A DNA stretch of 64,000 nucleotides from Thermohalobaculum sp039027855 (lineage in GTDB: Bacteria; Pseudomonadota; Alphaproteobacteria; Rhodobacterales; Rhodobacteraceae): assembly GCA_039027855.1 (NCBI GenBank), contig JBCCJI010000018.1, positions 22,348-86,347 of the forward strand. The letters are read 5' to 3'. A program made the position numbers and the translations under genes. The stretch's first letter is position 1. Every line of letters begins with the position of its first letter. The notes beneath the pieces were generated by a model. The model was not told where the DNA came from and did not search any database. It worked only from the letters and a program-made list of their open reading frames with translations. Shown here piece after piece: positions 15,495-24,389 of the stretch.

Positions 15495-17282
15495 TCAAGA
15501 TGGGGCGCCCGACACCGACGCCTTCTTGTCCTCTTCGAGGCTGAACTGTTCGCGCATTTTCTTCAGGCCGCCATGCGCACCATGCTCTTCCTGAAGGTGC
15601 AGAAGGTGGATATCGCGCCTGCGAAATTCCTCGATCGTCTCCTCGGCGATCGAGGCTTCCCCAAGCTTGGTCAGCGCATCGCCCGCCAGCGCGATGGCGC
15701 TCTCGTACATCTCGCGCATGACACCGGTCGCCCCCAGCTTTTCCAGTCGCGTCTGCTCGAACCGGTCCGAAGCGCGGCAGAAGATCGGCGTGTTGGGCAA
15801 GCGGGCGCGCAGCTTCTGCAGCGCTTTGGCCACCGCATCCTTGTCGTCACCGCAGAGGAAGATCGCCTTGGCCTCGCGCGCGCCCGCCAGCTTCAACAGG
15901 TCCGAGCGTCGGAGATCGCCGTAGAAGACCTTGTTGCCGAAGGTCTCAGCGATGCGGATCCGCTCGGGATCCTTGTCGATCAGCACGATCTCGTAGCCAC
16001 GCAATGCCATGATCCGGGCCACGATCTGGCCGAAACGGCCAAAGCCCGCGATGATCACCGGGTGGCTGGTGGCCGCCGTCTCGCCCTCCTGCGGCGCCGC
16101 CTCGCGGCCATGGCTGCGCACGATCCGATCCGCGACCATCACGGCCGCGGGTGTCATGATCATCGTCAACACGATCACCGAGGTGATGACGCCGCCGAAC
16201 TCCGTCGCCCAGAGCCCGCCCGAGGAGCCGAGTGCGAGGATGACGAAGCCGAACTCACCCCCCTGCCCCAGCAAGGCAGCGATCCGGATCGCATCCTCCC
16301 AGGTGGACTGCGCAAGTCGCGTCAGCGTCAGCAGGAAGGCCGCCTTGCCGATATAGAGGATGACCGCCCCGAGCAGGATCACCCAGAACCACTCCAAGAC
16401 GACCGACCATTTCACCGTCATGCCCACCGACATGAAGAAAAGGCCGAGAAAGAGCGAGCGAAAGGGTTCGATATCGGCCTCGACCTGGTGGCGATACTCG
16501 CTTTCGGCCAGCAGCACGCCGGCCAGGAAGGCGCCGAGCGCCATGGAAAGACCGGCCACCTGCATCAGCGCCGCCGCCAGCACCACAACCAGCAGCGCGG
16601 CGGCGGCAAAGATCTCCTCGGTATGGCTGAGCGCGATGGCCCGGAACAGCGGCTTCAGCCCGTATCGACCGAACAGGATCACCACCGTGACCGCGCCCAA
16701 GGCCATGAGCACCTGCCACCACCAAGGCGAGGCCTCGCCATCGCCGGTCAGCGGTGCGAGGAACGCGACGAGGGCCAGGAGCGGCACGATCGCGAGATCC
16801 TGGAACAGCAGGATCGAGAACGCCCTGTCGCCATAGCTTGTCGTAAACTCGCCCCGGTCGCGCAGGATCTGCACAGCAAAGGCCGTCGAGGAAAGCGCCA
16901 GTGCCGCCCCGATCGCGATCGAGGGCGACCAGGTGAGCGGCGAGACCAGGTAGAGCGTCACCGCCAACAGCGCCGCCGTCAGCACAACCTGCGCGAGGCC
17001 GAGGCCGAAGATCTCCAGCCTCAGCCGCCAGAGCCGGGTCGGCCTAAGCTCGAGGCCGATCACGAAGAGCAGCAGCACGACCCCGAATTCACCGAAATGC
17101 GCCGCGGTCTCCAGATCGGAGACCAGACCGAAGGTGGACGGGCCGATCACGATGCCAGCCGCGAGATAGCCAAGCACCGAGCCGAGGCCGAGGCGCTTGA
17201 AAACCGGGACTGCGATGGTGGCCGCACCCAGGAAAACCGCGGCGCCCGCCAGGATGGGATCTACGCCTGCGGCACCCGCCAC
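15495..17282 (-). CDS. KefB/KefC-type cation:proton antiporter (CPA2) with RCK domain
   Basis: 595-residue inner-membrane protein. Residues 1 to about 385 form the Na+/H+-exchanger fold (about 12 segments) with QDLAIVPLLALVAFL, LSSTAFAVQ, FLAGVLLAESEYRHQVEADIEPFRSLFLGLFFMSVGM and LLGQGGEFGFV, all typical of KefB/C-like CPA2 proteins. A cytosolic TrkA-N/RCK domain follows from about residue 415 (VIIAGFGRFGQIVARIM, IDKDPERI, YGDLRRSDLL). The protein probably exports K+ in exchange for H+, gated by nucleotide or glutathione adducts as in KefB/C. No KefF/G ancillary flavoprotein gene lies beside it. Start GTG 17282 with GAGGT upstream. The C-terminal tail is charged and helical. Confidence 0.92.
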   Translation of the reverse strand: MAGAAGVDPILAGAAVFLGAATIAVPVFKRLGLGSVLGYLAAGIVIGPSTFGLVSDLETAAHFGEFGVVLLLFVIGLELRPTRLWRLRLEIFGLGLAQVVLTAALLAVTLYLVSPLTWSPSIAIGAALALSSTAFAVQILRDRGEFTTSYGDRAFSILLFQDLAIVPLLALVAFLAPLTGDGEASPWWWQVLMALGAVTVVILFGRYGLKPLFRAIALSHTEEIFAAAALLVVVLAAALMQVAGLSMALGAFLAGVLLAESEYRHQVEADIEPFRSLFLGLFFMSVGMTVKWSVVLEWFWVILLGAVILYIGKAAFLLTLTRLAQSTWEDAIRIAALLGQGGEFGFVILALGSSGGLWATEFGGVITSVIVLTMIMTPAAVMVADRIVRSHGREAAPQEGETAATSHPVIIAGFGRFGQIVARIMALRGYEIVLIDKDPERIRIAETFGNKVFYGDLRRSDLLKLAGAREAKAIFLCGDDKDAVAKALQKLRARLPNTPIFCRASDRFEQTRLEKLGATGVMREMYESAIALAGDALTKLGEASIAEETIEEFRRRDIHLLHLQEEHGAHGGLKKMREQFSLEEDKKASVSGAPS

Positions 17283-17632
17283 GCGTTACCTCGCCTGCAG
17301 AAACGGCGCGCCGGAACCCGACGCTGATGCAGCGCAGCATCGCGTTGCATCGCTGTGGCTACCACGGTGTCGCACAGGATGAGCCCCGTGAAATAGTATC
17401 ACCGCCCGTGGGAGAGCCGTCGTGACGCGCAGCATGCCGGGCCGTGCCTTAACCCTGCGGCCCTTTGGGTTCATCGCTGGACGTCTGGGCCGGCGAAGGC
17501 ACCGCAAGTAAGGGGGCGCACAGTCCTCGACCGTGCGCGTATGCGCTCATGCGGCGGAGATCCTTGTTTTGCTGCGTGCCATCGGCGTGACATGACAATG
17601 CGCCGTTAGCCGCCCAGAGAGACGATGCTACG
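17283..17632. other. Gene-free stretch of 350 bp between divergent genes
   Basis: Lies between the antiporter start (minus) and the GT25 gene (plus). It should contain both promoters. TTGTTT near 17573 followed after about 17 bp by TGACAT is a weak candidate for the plus-strand gene. No small ORF, RNA gene or repeat was recognised. Confidence 0.45.
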
Positions 17633-18355
17633 ATGAACGCGAACCTGCTGAAGAAGCTCTTCGACCAGATCTACATCATCAATCTCGCCGAGCGCACGGA
17701 CAGAAAGAGAGAGATTGGGGTACAGCTTGAAAAGGTGGGTTTGTCCCTCGACGATCCGGTGATCCGCCTGTTCGAGGCAGTGCGTCCGGCGAGCAAAGGG
17801 GATTTTCCGTCGATCGGCGCCCATGGATGCTTCATGAGCCACATGGGTGTGCTTGCCGACGCGATCGCCGCCGATCACAGCAACATCCTGATCCTGGAAG
17901 ATGATGTGGACTGGACACCGATGGCGCTGACGGGTGATCCGGGCAGGGTCTCGGTGTTGCAGGAAACGGACTGGGACTACCTGCATGGCGGGTTGGGAGA
18001 CGACACCGCGACCACCGCCGACTGCCTGCGCCTTGAGGCGTTGGAGCCTGAACAGATCGTCTACCTCGCACATTTCGTCGGGCTGCGCGGGGAGGCGATT
18101 GCGAAGTCTCACCGTTTCTTTGCCCAAATGCTCGAACGTCCCGCGGGTTCAGCGGAAGGCGGACCCATGCATCTGGACGGCGCCTACAACTGGTTTCGCC
18201 AGGCGAACCCCGAGATACGGTCCTATATCTGCCGACCGAGCCTCGCGCGCCAGCGCTCCAGCAAGTCCGACATAACCCCCAAGACCGGGGTGAAGGCCCT
18301 GCCGGTCGTGTCCCATGTCTTGAGCTTGGCGCGCTCTCTTCGAAAGTGGATTTGA
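17633..18355 (+). CDS. Glycosyltransferase family 25 (LPS-type) protein
   Basis: 240-residue glycosyltransferase of family GT25, which includes beta-galactosyltransferases that build lipopolysaccharide outer cores at the cytoplasmic face of the inner membrane. The fold markers are IYIINLAERTDRKRE near the start, GAHGCFMSHMGVLADAI, the metal-binding NILILEDDVDW (E-D-D-V), and LDGAYNWFRQANPEI (acceptor side). The family usually has 240-270 residues, so the protein is complete. It stands alone, with no other LPS or capsule genes nearby, so the acceptor cannot be inferred. The C-terminus is basic (SLARSLRKWI). Confidence 0.87.
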   Translation: MNANLLKKLFDQIYIINLAERTDRKREIGVQLEKVGLSLDDPVIRLFEAVRPASKGDFPSIGAHGCFMSHMGVLADAIAADHSNILILEDDVDWTPMALTGDPGRVSVLQETDWDYLHGGLGDDTATTADCLRLEALEPEQIVYLAHFVGLRGEAIAKSHRFFAQMLERPAGSAEGGPMHLDGAYNWFRQANPEIRSYICRPSLARQRSSKSDITPKTGVKALPVVSHVLSLARSLRKWI

Positions 18356-18459
18356 CGACGACGAGGTGCGCCCGCGCCGTCGCCAATAGGATATGACTCC
18401 GGCACCCGCCGTCGAGCGAAGGCGATTTGAGTGAGCGGGTAAGCTGGTCGCCCAAGGCG

Positions 18460-18894
18460 TCAGTCGTCGCCGAAGCTCCGGCCTTCACCGCCGAAACGCA
18501 TCACGAGGTAGGCGATCACCGTGCCCGCAGCTGCGCCCTCGGGCACGAACAGATAAGCGAGGGCTGCCGGCCCCTCGATGCCGAGCAGGTTCTCGACGAA
18601 GGTGTGCATGAACTCACCGCCGACCATCACGCTTAGAAAGTTGAACCAGGCGCCGACAATCGCGCCGCGCAGCCACCAGGATATGCGCCAAGGGAGCATG
18701 TCGGCGTTGTCGAGCACCTCGAGCATCGCGATCACGACGCCCATGGTCGGGTACCACAGCAGCACACCCCAGCGCGCGGCCGAGGGCGCCTCGGGCACGA
18801 TGAGCGGGATCAGTAGGAAGCCGACAAGGCCGATCATCAGGCCGACCATCTTCGCCACCGCGACGCGCGTCAGCAATGTCGGTGCGCTGTGCAT
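18460..18894 (-). CDS. Predicted membrane protein, four hydrophobic segments
   Basis: 144-residue inner-membrane protein with segments near residues 10-33 (VAVAKMVGLMIGLVGFLL), 42-60, 73-92 and 110-133. The loop MLEVLDNADMLPWRISWWLRGAIVGAWFN between the second and third segments is unusually rich in Trp and looks constrained. The C-terminus is short and charged. Family not recognised. It lies between the GT25 gene (convergent) and metG (divergent). Confidence 0.68.
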   Translation of the reverse strand: MHSAPTLLTRVAVAKMVGLMIGLVGFLLIPLIVPEAPSAARWGVLLWYPTMGVVIAMLEVLDNADMLPWRISWWLRGAIVGAWFNFLSVMVGGEFMHTFVENLLGIEGPAALAYLFVPEGAAAGTVIAYLVMRFGGEGRSFGDD

Positions 18895-19089
18895 GGAGCC
18901 CTCAAACCCTTCCCAAGCTGCGCGGACACTATCAGAGCCCGCGAGCCATGCGCGTCGCCATATCGTCGCGCATCACAACAGTCATTGACCGTTTTCGCAT
19001 GACGGACCTTTGGCCTAGTCAGACCGGGATGGTTGTGGCGCGTGTCCGGCCGGGCTACGCAACAGCGAGCACAGCCGTCGAGGATGTCC

Positions 19090-20841
19090 ATGACCTCCGA
19101 ACCCGCCAGCGCCCGTCAGCGCTTCCTAATCACCTCTGCCCTGCCATATATCAATGGCGTCAAGCACTTGGGCAATCTGGTGGGCTCGATGCTGCCGTCT
19201 TGCGCCTATGCGCGCTACCTGCGGGCACGCGGGCATGAAGTGCTGCTGATCTGCGCGACGGACGAGCATGGGACGCCGGCCGAACTCGCCGCCGCCAAGG
19301 CGGGACAGTCAGTCGCGGACTACTGCGCCGAGATGCACGAGACGCAAAAGCGCCTAGGCGAGGGGTTCCGGCTGTCGTTCGACCACTTCGGCCGCTCGTC
19401 CTCGACCCGGAACCACCGGCTGACTCAGCATTTCGCCGCGCGCCTGGCCGATGCCGGCCTGATCGAGGAAGTGGGCGAGAAGCAGATCTACTCCAACGCC
19501 GATGCGCGGTTTCTGCCCGACCGCTACGTGACCGGGACCTGCCCGAACTGCGGCTATGACAAGGCCCGCGGCGATCAGTGCGAGAACTGCACCAAGCAAC
19601 TTGAGCCCACCGACCTGATCAATCCGCGCTCGTCGATCTCGGGCTCCACCGATCTGGAGGTCCGAGAGACGCGGCATCTTTATCTGCGCCAAAGCCAGAT
19701 GCGCGAACGCCTTACAGCCTGGATCGACAGCAAGGGCGACTGGCCGATCCTCACCACCTCCATCGCCAAGAAATGGCTGAACGACGGAGACGGTCTGCAG
19801 GATCGCTCAATCACCCGCGACCTCGACTGGGGCATCGCGGTGCAGCGCGGCGACGAAGTCTGGCCGGGCATGGAGGACAAGGTCTTCTACGTCTGGTTCG
19901 ACGCGCCCATCGCCTATATCGCCGCGACCGCCGAATGGGCCGACGCCACCGGTCAGGACGATGCAGCTTGGGAGCGTTGGTGGCGCGAGGACCGGGGTGC
20001 CGCCGATGTCCGCTATGTCGAGTTCATGGCCAAGGACAACATCCCCTTTCACACGCTCAGCTTTCCGGTGACGCTGATGGGCGCCAGCCAGGACGGCGCC
20101 GAGGCGTGGAGGCTGGTCGACTACATCAAGGGCTTCAACTGGCTGACCTATGACGGGGGCAAATTCTCGACCACCGAGGGGCGCGGCGTGTTCATGGACC
20201 AGGCGCTGGATATCCTGCCGTCGGATTACTGGCGCTGGTGGCTGCTATCCAACGCACCGGAGAGCGCCGACAGCGACTTCACCTGGGAGGCGTTCCAGAC
20301 CGGCGTGAACAAGGATCTGGCCGATGTGCTGGGCAATTTCGTCAGCCGGGTGACCAAGTTCTGCCGCTCCAAACTGGGTGAGGCCGTGCCCGAGGGCGAG
20401 TATGGCCCGGCGGAACAGGCGGTGATCGCCGATCTGTCGGGGCGTATCTCAGCCTATGCCGCGCATCTCGAAGCGCTGGAGATCAGGAAGGCCGCCGCCG
20501 AATTGCGCGCCATCTGGGTGGTGGGCAACGAGTATCTGCAGGAAGCGGCACCCTGGACGGTGATCAAGACCGATCCGGCGGCCGCGGCGGTCACGGTGCG
20601 CCTGGCCCTCAATCTGGTGCGCCTCTACGCCGTGCTGTCTGAGCCGTTCATCCCGGACGCCGCCGCCACGATGCTCGCGGCCTTTGGCGAGGATGTGGAT
20701 CGGCGCTGGCCGGAGGATGTCGCAGCGGCGCTGGACACACTGCAAGCAGGCGCATCGTTTAGCGTGCCCGACAACCTGTTCGCAAAGATCACCGACGACG
20801 CGCGCGAGGCGATGGCCGCGCGTTTTGCCGGCGAAGGCTGA
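19090..20841 (+). CDS. metG: Methionyl-tRNA synthetase
   Basis: Class I aminoacyl-tRNA synthetase charging initiator and elongator tRNA-Met. The 583-residue protein carries PYINGVKHLGN (HIGH-type signature, about residues 19-29), CATDEHGTP, one zinc knuckle CPNCGYDKARGDQCENC (about residues 154-170), the Met pocket VWFDAPIAYI and the KMSKS-equivalent GGKFSTTEGRG. The KFS form is usual in this branch. The anticodon-binding helices follow; the C-terminal EMAP/tRNA-binding domain found in the E. coli enzyme is absent, as in many alphaproteobacteria. ATG 19090 is chosen from the spacing to the HIGH motif; the frame extends to 19033 without conserved residues. Confidence 0.95.
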   Translation: MTSEPASARQRFLITSALPYINGVKHLGNLVGSMLPSCAYARYLRARGHEVLLICATDEHGTPAELAAAKAGQSVADYCAEMHETQKRLGEGFRLSFDHFGRSSSTRNHRLTQHFAARLADAGLIEEVGEKQIYSNADARFLPDRYVTGTCPNCGYDKARGDQCENCTKQLEPTDLINPRSSISGSTDLEVRETRHLYLRQSQMRERLTAWIDSKGDWPILTTSIAKKWLNDGDGLQDRSITRDLDWGIAVQRGDEVWPGMEDKVFYVWFDAPIAYIAATAEWADATGQDDAAWERWWREDRGAADVRYVEFMAKDNIPFHTLSFPVTLMGASQDGAEAWRLVDYIKGFNWLTYDGGKFSTTEGRGVFMDQALDILPSDYWRWWLLSNAPESADSDFTWEAFQTGVNKDLADVLGNFVSRVTKFCRSKLGEAVPEGEYGPAEQAVIADLSGRISAYAAHLEALEIRKAAAELRAIWVVGNEYLQEAAPWTVIKTDPAAAAVTVRLALNLVRLYAVLSEPFIPDAAATMLAAFGEDVDRRWPEDVAAALDTLQAGASFSVPDNLFAKITDDAREAMAARFAGEG

Positions 20842-21148
20842 CCCGAAGCGTCGGGCCAAGCCGGCAGAGACCGCGACGTGGCTGCTCTGCGTCACGCTGT
20901 AGGCTCCCATGACTGGGCGCAGTTTCTGAAGTCGGGCTGGCAACCAGAGGCGCCCCGGAGGGTCTGGAGGGCCAAGCCACGCTTTTCGGGCCGGTTCGCC
21001 GGACGTCTCGAACAGAGGCTCGCTTGGTGCGCTGGTGATGCCTCAGCCGGCCGCTCTGACGCGCTGTTCACACCATTATGGCGTTTTTCGTAGCGAGTTT
21101 GATCAAAGTCGCTGCCGATCCATGCAGGATTTGCTAGCAACTCGCCGC
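20842..21148. other. Gene-free stretch after metG
   Basis: Begins with a short hairpin CCCGA-AGCG-TCGGG (20842-20855), possibly a weak metG terminator. An open frame at 20878-21093 encodes Arg/Trp-rich sequence with no motif and is not called. Nothing else was recognised. Confidence 0.4.
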
Positions 21149-21283
21149 ATGAGAGCCCAGAGCCAAGTCATGAGCGCGGCGTTTGTCCTGGTGGCGCTGT
21201 TCATCGCGGCAGGTGTCTCTGCCGAACCGGCGGAGACGGCCTGCACCGGAGCGGCGTGCGAAGGATCGACGACGCAGCGCTAA
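21149..21283 (+). CDS. Possible small exported peptide (44 aa)
   Basis: Short open frame: MRAQSQVMSAAFVLVALFIA, then AGVSAEPAETACTGAACEG and a polar end. It has a credible signal peptide (hydrophobic core AAFVLVALFIAAG, cleavage after VSA) and a mature part of only about 18-20 residues containing two Cys four residues apart. A second in-frame ATG lies at 21170. No Shine-Dalgarno sequence precedes either ATG, which is the main reason for doubt. It lies between metG and the thiolase gene. Confidence 0.35.
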   Translation: MRAQSQVMSAAFVLVALFIAAGVSAEPAETACTGAACEGSTTQR

Positions 21284-21346
21284 GCGGCGCCGCCGAGACG
21301 TGTGGCACCTCCCGGCAGGCAGTGGCCATGCCAAGAGGCCCGTTGG

Positions 21347-22528
21347 TCAGGCTGCCCGTTCGACCGCGAGGGCGATCCCCTGCCCGCCGCCGATGCACAT
21401 GGTGATCAGCCCTCGGCTGCCGCCGGTCCGCTCAAGCTCGGCCAGACACTTCAGCACCAGGATGGCGCCGGTGGCCCCAATGGGGTGACCCAGGGCGATG
21501 GCCCCGCCGTTGGGATTGACCTTGGACGTGTCGAGGCCGAGGCCACGATTGACCGCGCAAGCCTGCGCTGCAAAGGCCTCGTTGCTCTCGATCACGTCGA
21601 AGTCGTCCTTGCCGAGGCCGAGACGGTCGAAGAGTTTCGAGACGGCGGGGATCGGCCCGATCCCCATGACCTCGGGCCTGACGCCGGCATGGGCGTAGCC
21701 AAGCACCTTAGCGCGCACCTTCTTGCCCTCGCGCGCGGCGGTATCGGCATCGGCCAGGATCATCGCGGCGGCACCGTCATTGATGCCGGAGGCATTGCCT
21801 GCGGTCACGGTGCCGTCCTTCTTGAAGGCCGGGCGCAGCTTGGCCAGGGTCTCCATCGTCGTATCGGGCTTGGCGTGCTCATCGGTGTCGACGACGATAT
21901 CGCCCTTGCGCGTCTTCATCGTCACCGGCGCGATCTGGCCGGCAAAACGTCCCCCGGCGATCGCGGCACCCGCACGCTTCTGGCTTTCGACGGCGAAGGC
22001 GTCCTGATCCTCGCGGCTGATCTGGTTCTCATTGGCGACATTCTCGGCCGTGACGCCCATATGCCCGGTGCCGAACGGGCAATTCAACGCGCCGATCATC
22101 ATGTCGACCATCGAGGCATCGCCCATTTTGGTGCCGGTGCGCGACTGCATGGCATGGGGGCTCCGCGACATCGCCTCGGCCCCGCCCGCCAGCGCGTAAT
22201 CGGCATCGCCAAGCGCCAGGGACTGGATTGCCGAGACGATCGCCTGCGCGCCCGACCCGCAAAGCCGGTTCACATTCATCGCCGGCGTGGTGTCGGGAAT
22301 GCCGCTCTCGATGCAGGCCACGCGGGAGAGATACATGTCACGCGGCTCGGTATTGATGACATGGCCGAACACCGCATGGCCGACCCTGTCAGGCGCCACA
22401 TCGGCCCGCTCTAGCGCGGCCTTGGTGACATGCACCGCCGTCGCCGTCGGCGGCAAGGTCGACAGGCTGCCGAGGAAGGTGCCGATCGGGGTTCTGGCTC
22501 CGTCGAGAATGACGACGTCACGGCTCAT
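21347..22528 (-). CDS. Acetyl-CoA C-acyltransferase (thiolase)
   Basis: 393-residue thiolase that condenses or cleaves acyl-CoA units in the cytoplasm. Catalytic residues are visible as NRLCGSGAQAI (nucleophilic Cys near residue 90), GGAIALGHPIGATG (His) and TMCIGGGQGIALAVE (second Cys). Also present are ESNEAFAAQA and the N-terminal VVILDGARTPIGTFLG. It is either the biosynthetic (PhaA-like) or the degradative branch; sequence alone does not decide, though the short 393-residue form suits PhaA-like acetyl-CoA acetyltransferases. ATG 22528 has GGGAGAG upstream. No phaB lies beside it; the PHA synthase operon lies 26 kb away in this window. Confidence 0.92.
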   Translation of the reverse strand: MSRDVVILDGARTPIGTFLGSLSTLPPTATAVHVTKAALERADVAPDRVGHAVFGHVINTEPRDMYLSRVACIESGIPDTTPAMNVNRLCGSGAQAIVSAIQSLALGDADYALAGGAEAMSRSPHAMQSRTGTKMGDASMVDMMIGALNCPFGTGHMGVTAENVANENQISREDQDAFAVESQKRAGAAIAGGRFAGQIAPVTMKTRKGDIVVDTDEHAKPDTTMETLAKLRPAFKKDGTVTAGNASGINDGAAAMILADADTAAREGKKVRAKVLGYAHAGVRPEVMGIGPIPAVSKLFDRLGLGKDDFDVIESNEAFAAQACAVNRGLGLDTSKVNPNGGAIALGHPIGATGAILVLKCLAELERTGGSRGLITMCIGGGQGIALAVERAA

Positions 22529-22677
22529 GGTTTCTCTCCCTGATTTCTCCGTTTGGGCCGGAGCATAGGGAGGCGATGCCGGTCGGCATATTGGCTAAAA
22601 CGCCTGCTGCCGGGCACTGGGAAACGCCACCTCCGCGCGGCGTGGGCGGCGACAGCGGTGGTCCGTGCAAAAAGCAG

Positions 22678-22703
22678 AAAGGCGCGGCCGGGGCCGCGCC
22701 TTT
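22678..22703 (-). terminator. Intrinsic terminator of the PstS-OmpA gene
   Basis: AAAGGCGCGGCC and GGCCGCGCCTTT form a 12-bp stem around two bases, 28 bp past the stop of the minus-strand gene at 22732. On the minus strand the stem is followed by CTGCTTTTTG, a fair U-rich tract. It separates this operon from the thiolase gene in the same direction. Confidence 0.75.
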
Positions 22704-22731
22704 CGTCATCTCAGTCCGCGATGAGACCAGA

Positions 22732-24324
22732 TCAGCTCTGGTTCTCGCGGATCCACACCTCGACGCGGCGGTTCGCGAAGCGGCCCGAGAAGCTGTCGTT
22801 GCAGCCGACCGGCGTCAGCTCACCGTAACCACGGACCAGCACTGGCGAACGGGTCAGCGCCGCGTCACCGACGATCGCCTGGATCTCTTCCAGCACGCCC
22901 GATGCGCGACGCACGGCCAGCTGGCGGTTCAGGTCGAACTGACCGATCGAGTCGGTGAAGCCGGCCAGGATGATCTCACGGCCGACAAACTCACCGGCGG
23001 CGATACGCTGGGCCAGACGCTCCACATCGGTCAGCGACTTCGGATCGAGGCGCGACGAGCCCGGCGTGAAGCGGAACGACACCGACATGCGCTCGGCGTC
23101 GCGCAGCTCCTCCAGCATCTGCGTCATGAGCGGCAGCGAGAACTCTTCCTCCGCCGTCATGGTGTAGATGATACGCTCACCTTCCTCGGCCAGGCTGCGG
23201 GTCTCGGGCGTCAGGCTGATGAAGCCCGCGTCCTCGATCAGCGGCTGTGCGTCGGTCGACAGCGCGAACTCGATCAGGTCCTTGGCGTGCTGCGTGTTGT
23301 CACCCGGGTTCTCATAGAGATAAAGGCGACGCGACAGCGGATACTCCTCGGTCTTCATCGAGAAGGTCGTGGCCTCCGAGATCAGACCGCAGTCGAGGCG
23401 CAGCGCCAGCTTCTTCGAGGCGCGCTCGAAAGCGAGCCCGGTGAAGCCGATACCGCCGAGGTCGTTGGCAACGGTGTCCGACAGCAGGACGTCGTCCTCG
23501 AAGGTCTCGGCATCCGTCGAGAGGCCGAGGCCGGACGGACGCAGCACGAGCGACGAGAAGGTGTCGAAGGTGCCCGACGCCTCATCACGCGAGTAGACGT
23601 TGATGTCGAGGTCGAGACCGCCGACTTCCGACCAGTTGGTGATCTCACCCGCGAAGATATCGGCGATGTCGAGCAGCGACAGCGCGCGGATCGGGTTGTC
23701 CGGATGCACCACCACGATCAGACCGTCGAGCGCGAGAACGTGCTCATTCGGGCTGTCGCGCAGGTCGTTCAGGCCCACCGCGTTGAGCTTTTCGGCATCA
23801 CTGTCACGCATGGCGCGCGAGGACATGCCGATTGCCGCAACACCCTGCGCGATCCCTTCGAACGACGCCGACGAACCGTGCGCCTTCAGATCGATCGCCG
23901 CCATCTCGCGACCATCCGGGTGGACGATGCGCAGCATGCTCTCGTTCTGCGTGTTGGTCAGCTCGCGCTGGAAATCGGCGTCGAGCGAGAAGGCATAGCC
24001 CTCGACCAGCGCCGGCATCAGGCTGTCGCCGATGGTGTTCGATCCCAGCACTGCGAAGCTTGCGCCGAACAGATCGTTGACCGGGCAGCCGGCACCGGCG
24101 CAGGTGACCTGCCCCGCGTCGATCGACAGCGTCCCGAGGCTGGTCGCAACCGTGTACGACGAGCCGTCGAAGTTGACGAGCGTACCTGTCAGCGACGTGG
24201 CGCCGTCCAGCGATTGCAGAGTGACCGTCGTGTCCTGCGCCTGGGCAGCAGTTGCCAGGGCGACAGGGGCCGCCAAAAAGGCGGCTAGCGCGACATTCCG
24301 CCGCTTACTTTCGGTGAGCATCAT
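22732..24324 (-). CDS. PstS-like substrate-binding domain fused to OmpA domain
   Basis: 530-residue exported protein. A signal peptide ends near AAQAQ (residue 29). A beta-rich region (about 35-80) includes CAGAGC. A periplasmic binding-protein domain follows (about 85-375: SNTIGDSLMPALVEGYAFSL, GIAQGVAAIGMSSRAM, FAGEITNWSEVGGLDLDIN, YSRDEASGTFDTFSS), like PstS phosphate-binding proteins. Residues about 405-530 are an OmpA peptidoglycan-binding domain (FRFTPGSSRLD, GFTDSIGQFDLNRQLAVRRA, ANRRVEVWI) with its Asp and Arg ligands. The fusion would hold the ligand-binding domain on the cell wall instead of delivering to a permease. It is the second gene of an operon, 65 bp after the large linker protein, and has its own terminator. 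Phosphate binding is inferred. Confidence 0.88.
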   Translation of the reverse strand: MMLTESKRRNVALAAFLAAPVALATAAQAQDTTVTLQSLDGATSLTGTLVNFDGSSYTVATSLGTLSIDAGQVTCAGAGCPVNDLFGASFAVLGSNTIGDSLMPALVEGYAFSLDADFQRELTNTQNESMLRIVHPDGREMAAIDLKAHGSSASFEGIAQGVAAIGMSSRAMRDSDAEKLNAVGLNDLRDSPNEHVLALDGLIVVVHPDNPIRALSLLDIADIFAGEITNWSEVGGLDLDINVYSRDEASGTFDTFSSLVLRPSGLGLSTDAETFEDDVLLSDTVANDLGGIGFTGLAFERASKKLALRLDCGLISEATTFSMKTEEYPLSRRLYLYENPGDNTQHAKDLIEFALSTDAQPLIEDAGFISLTPETRSLAEEGERIIYTMTAEEEFSLPLMTQMLEELRDAERMSVSFRFTPGSSRLDPKSLTDVERLAQRIAAGEFVGREIILAGFTDSIGQFDLNRQLAVRRASGVLEEIQAIVGDAALTRSPVLVRGYGELTPVGCNDSFSGRFANRRVEVWIRENQS

Positions 24325-24389
24325 GTTCCCCTCGTCTAACGCTCCCTAACGCAGCGCCCCTCAGCGCCGCAGCTCCCCTCCGCGGCGCG

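Noticed and set aside
15441..17327. A 628-codon open frame on the plus strand opposite the antiporter gene
   Set aside because: Its translation is dominated by Arg, His, Gln and Asp with no motif, the pattern of an antisense frame in GC-rich DNA; the minus strand encodes a complete CPA2 antiporter.
20878..21093. A 71-codon frame after metG
   Set aside because: No ribosome site and no recognisable sequence; Arg/Trp-rich.
22576..24288. A 570-codon plus-strand open frame opposite the PstS-OmpA gene
   Set aside because: Antisense shadow: Arg/Gln/Val-rich without domains, while the minus frame has a signal peptide and two complete domains.
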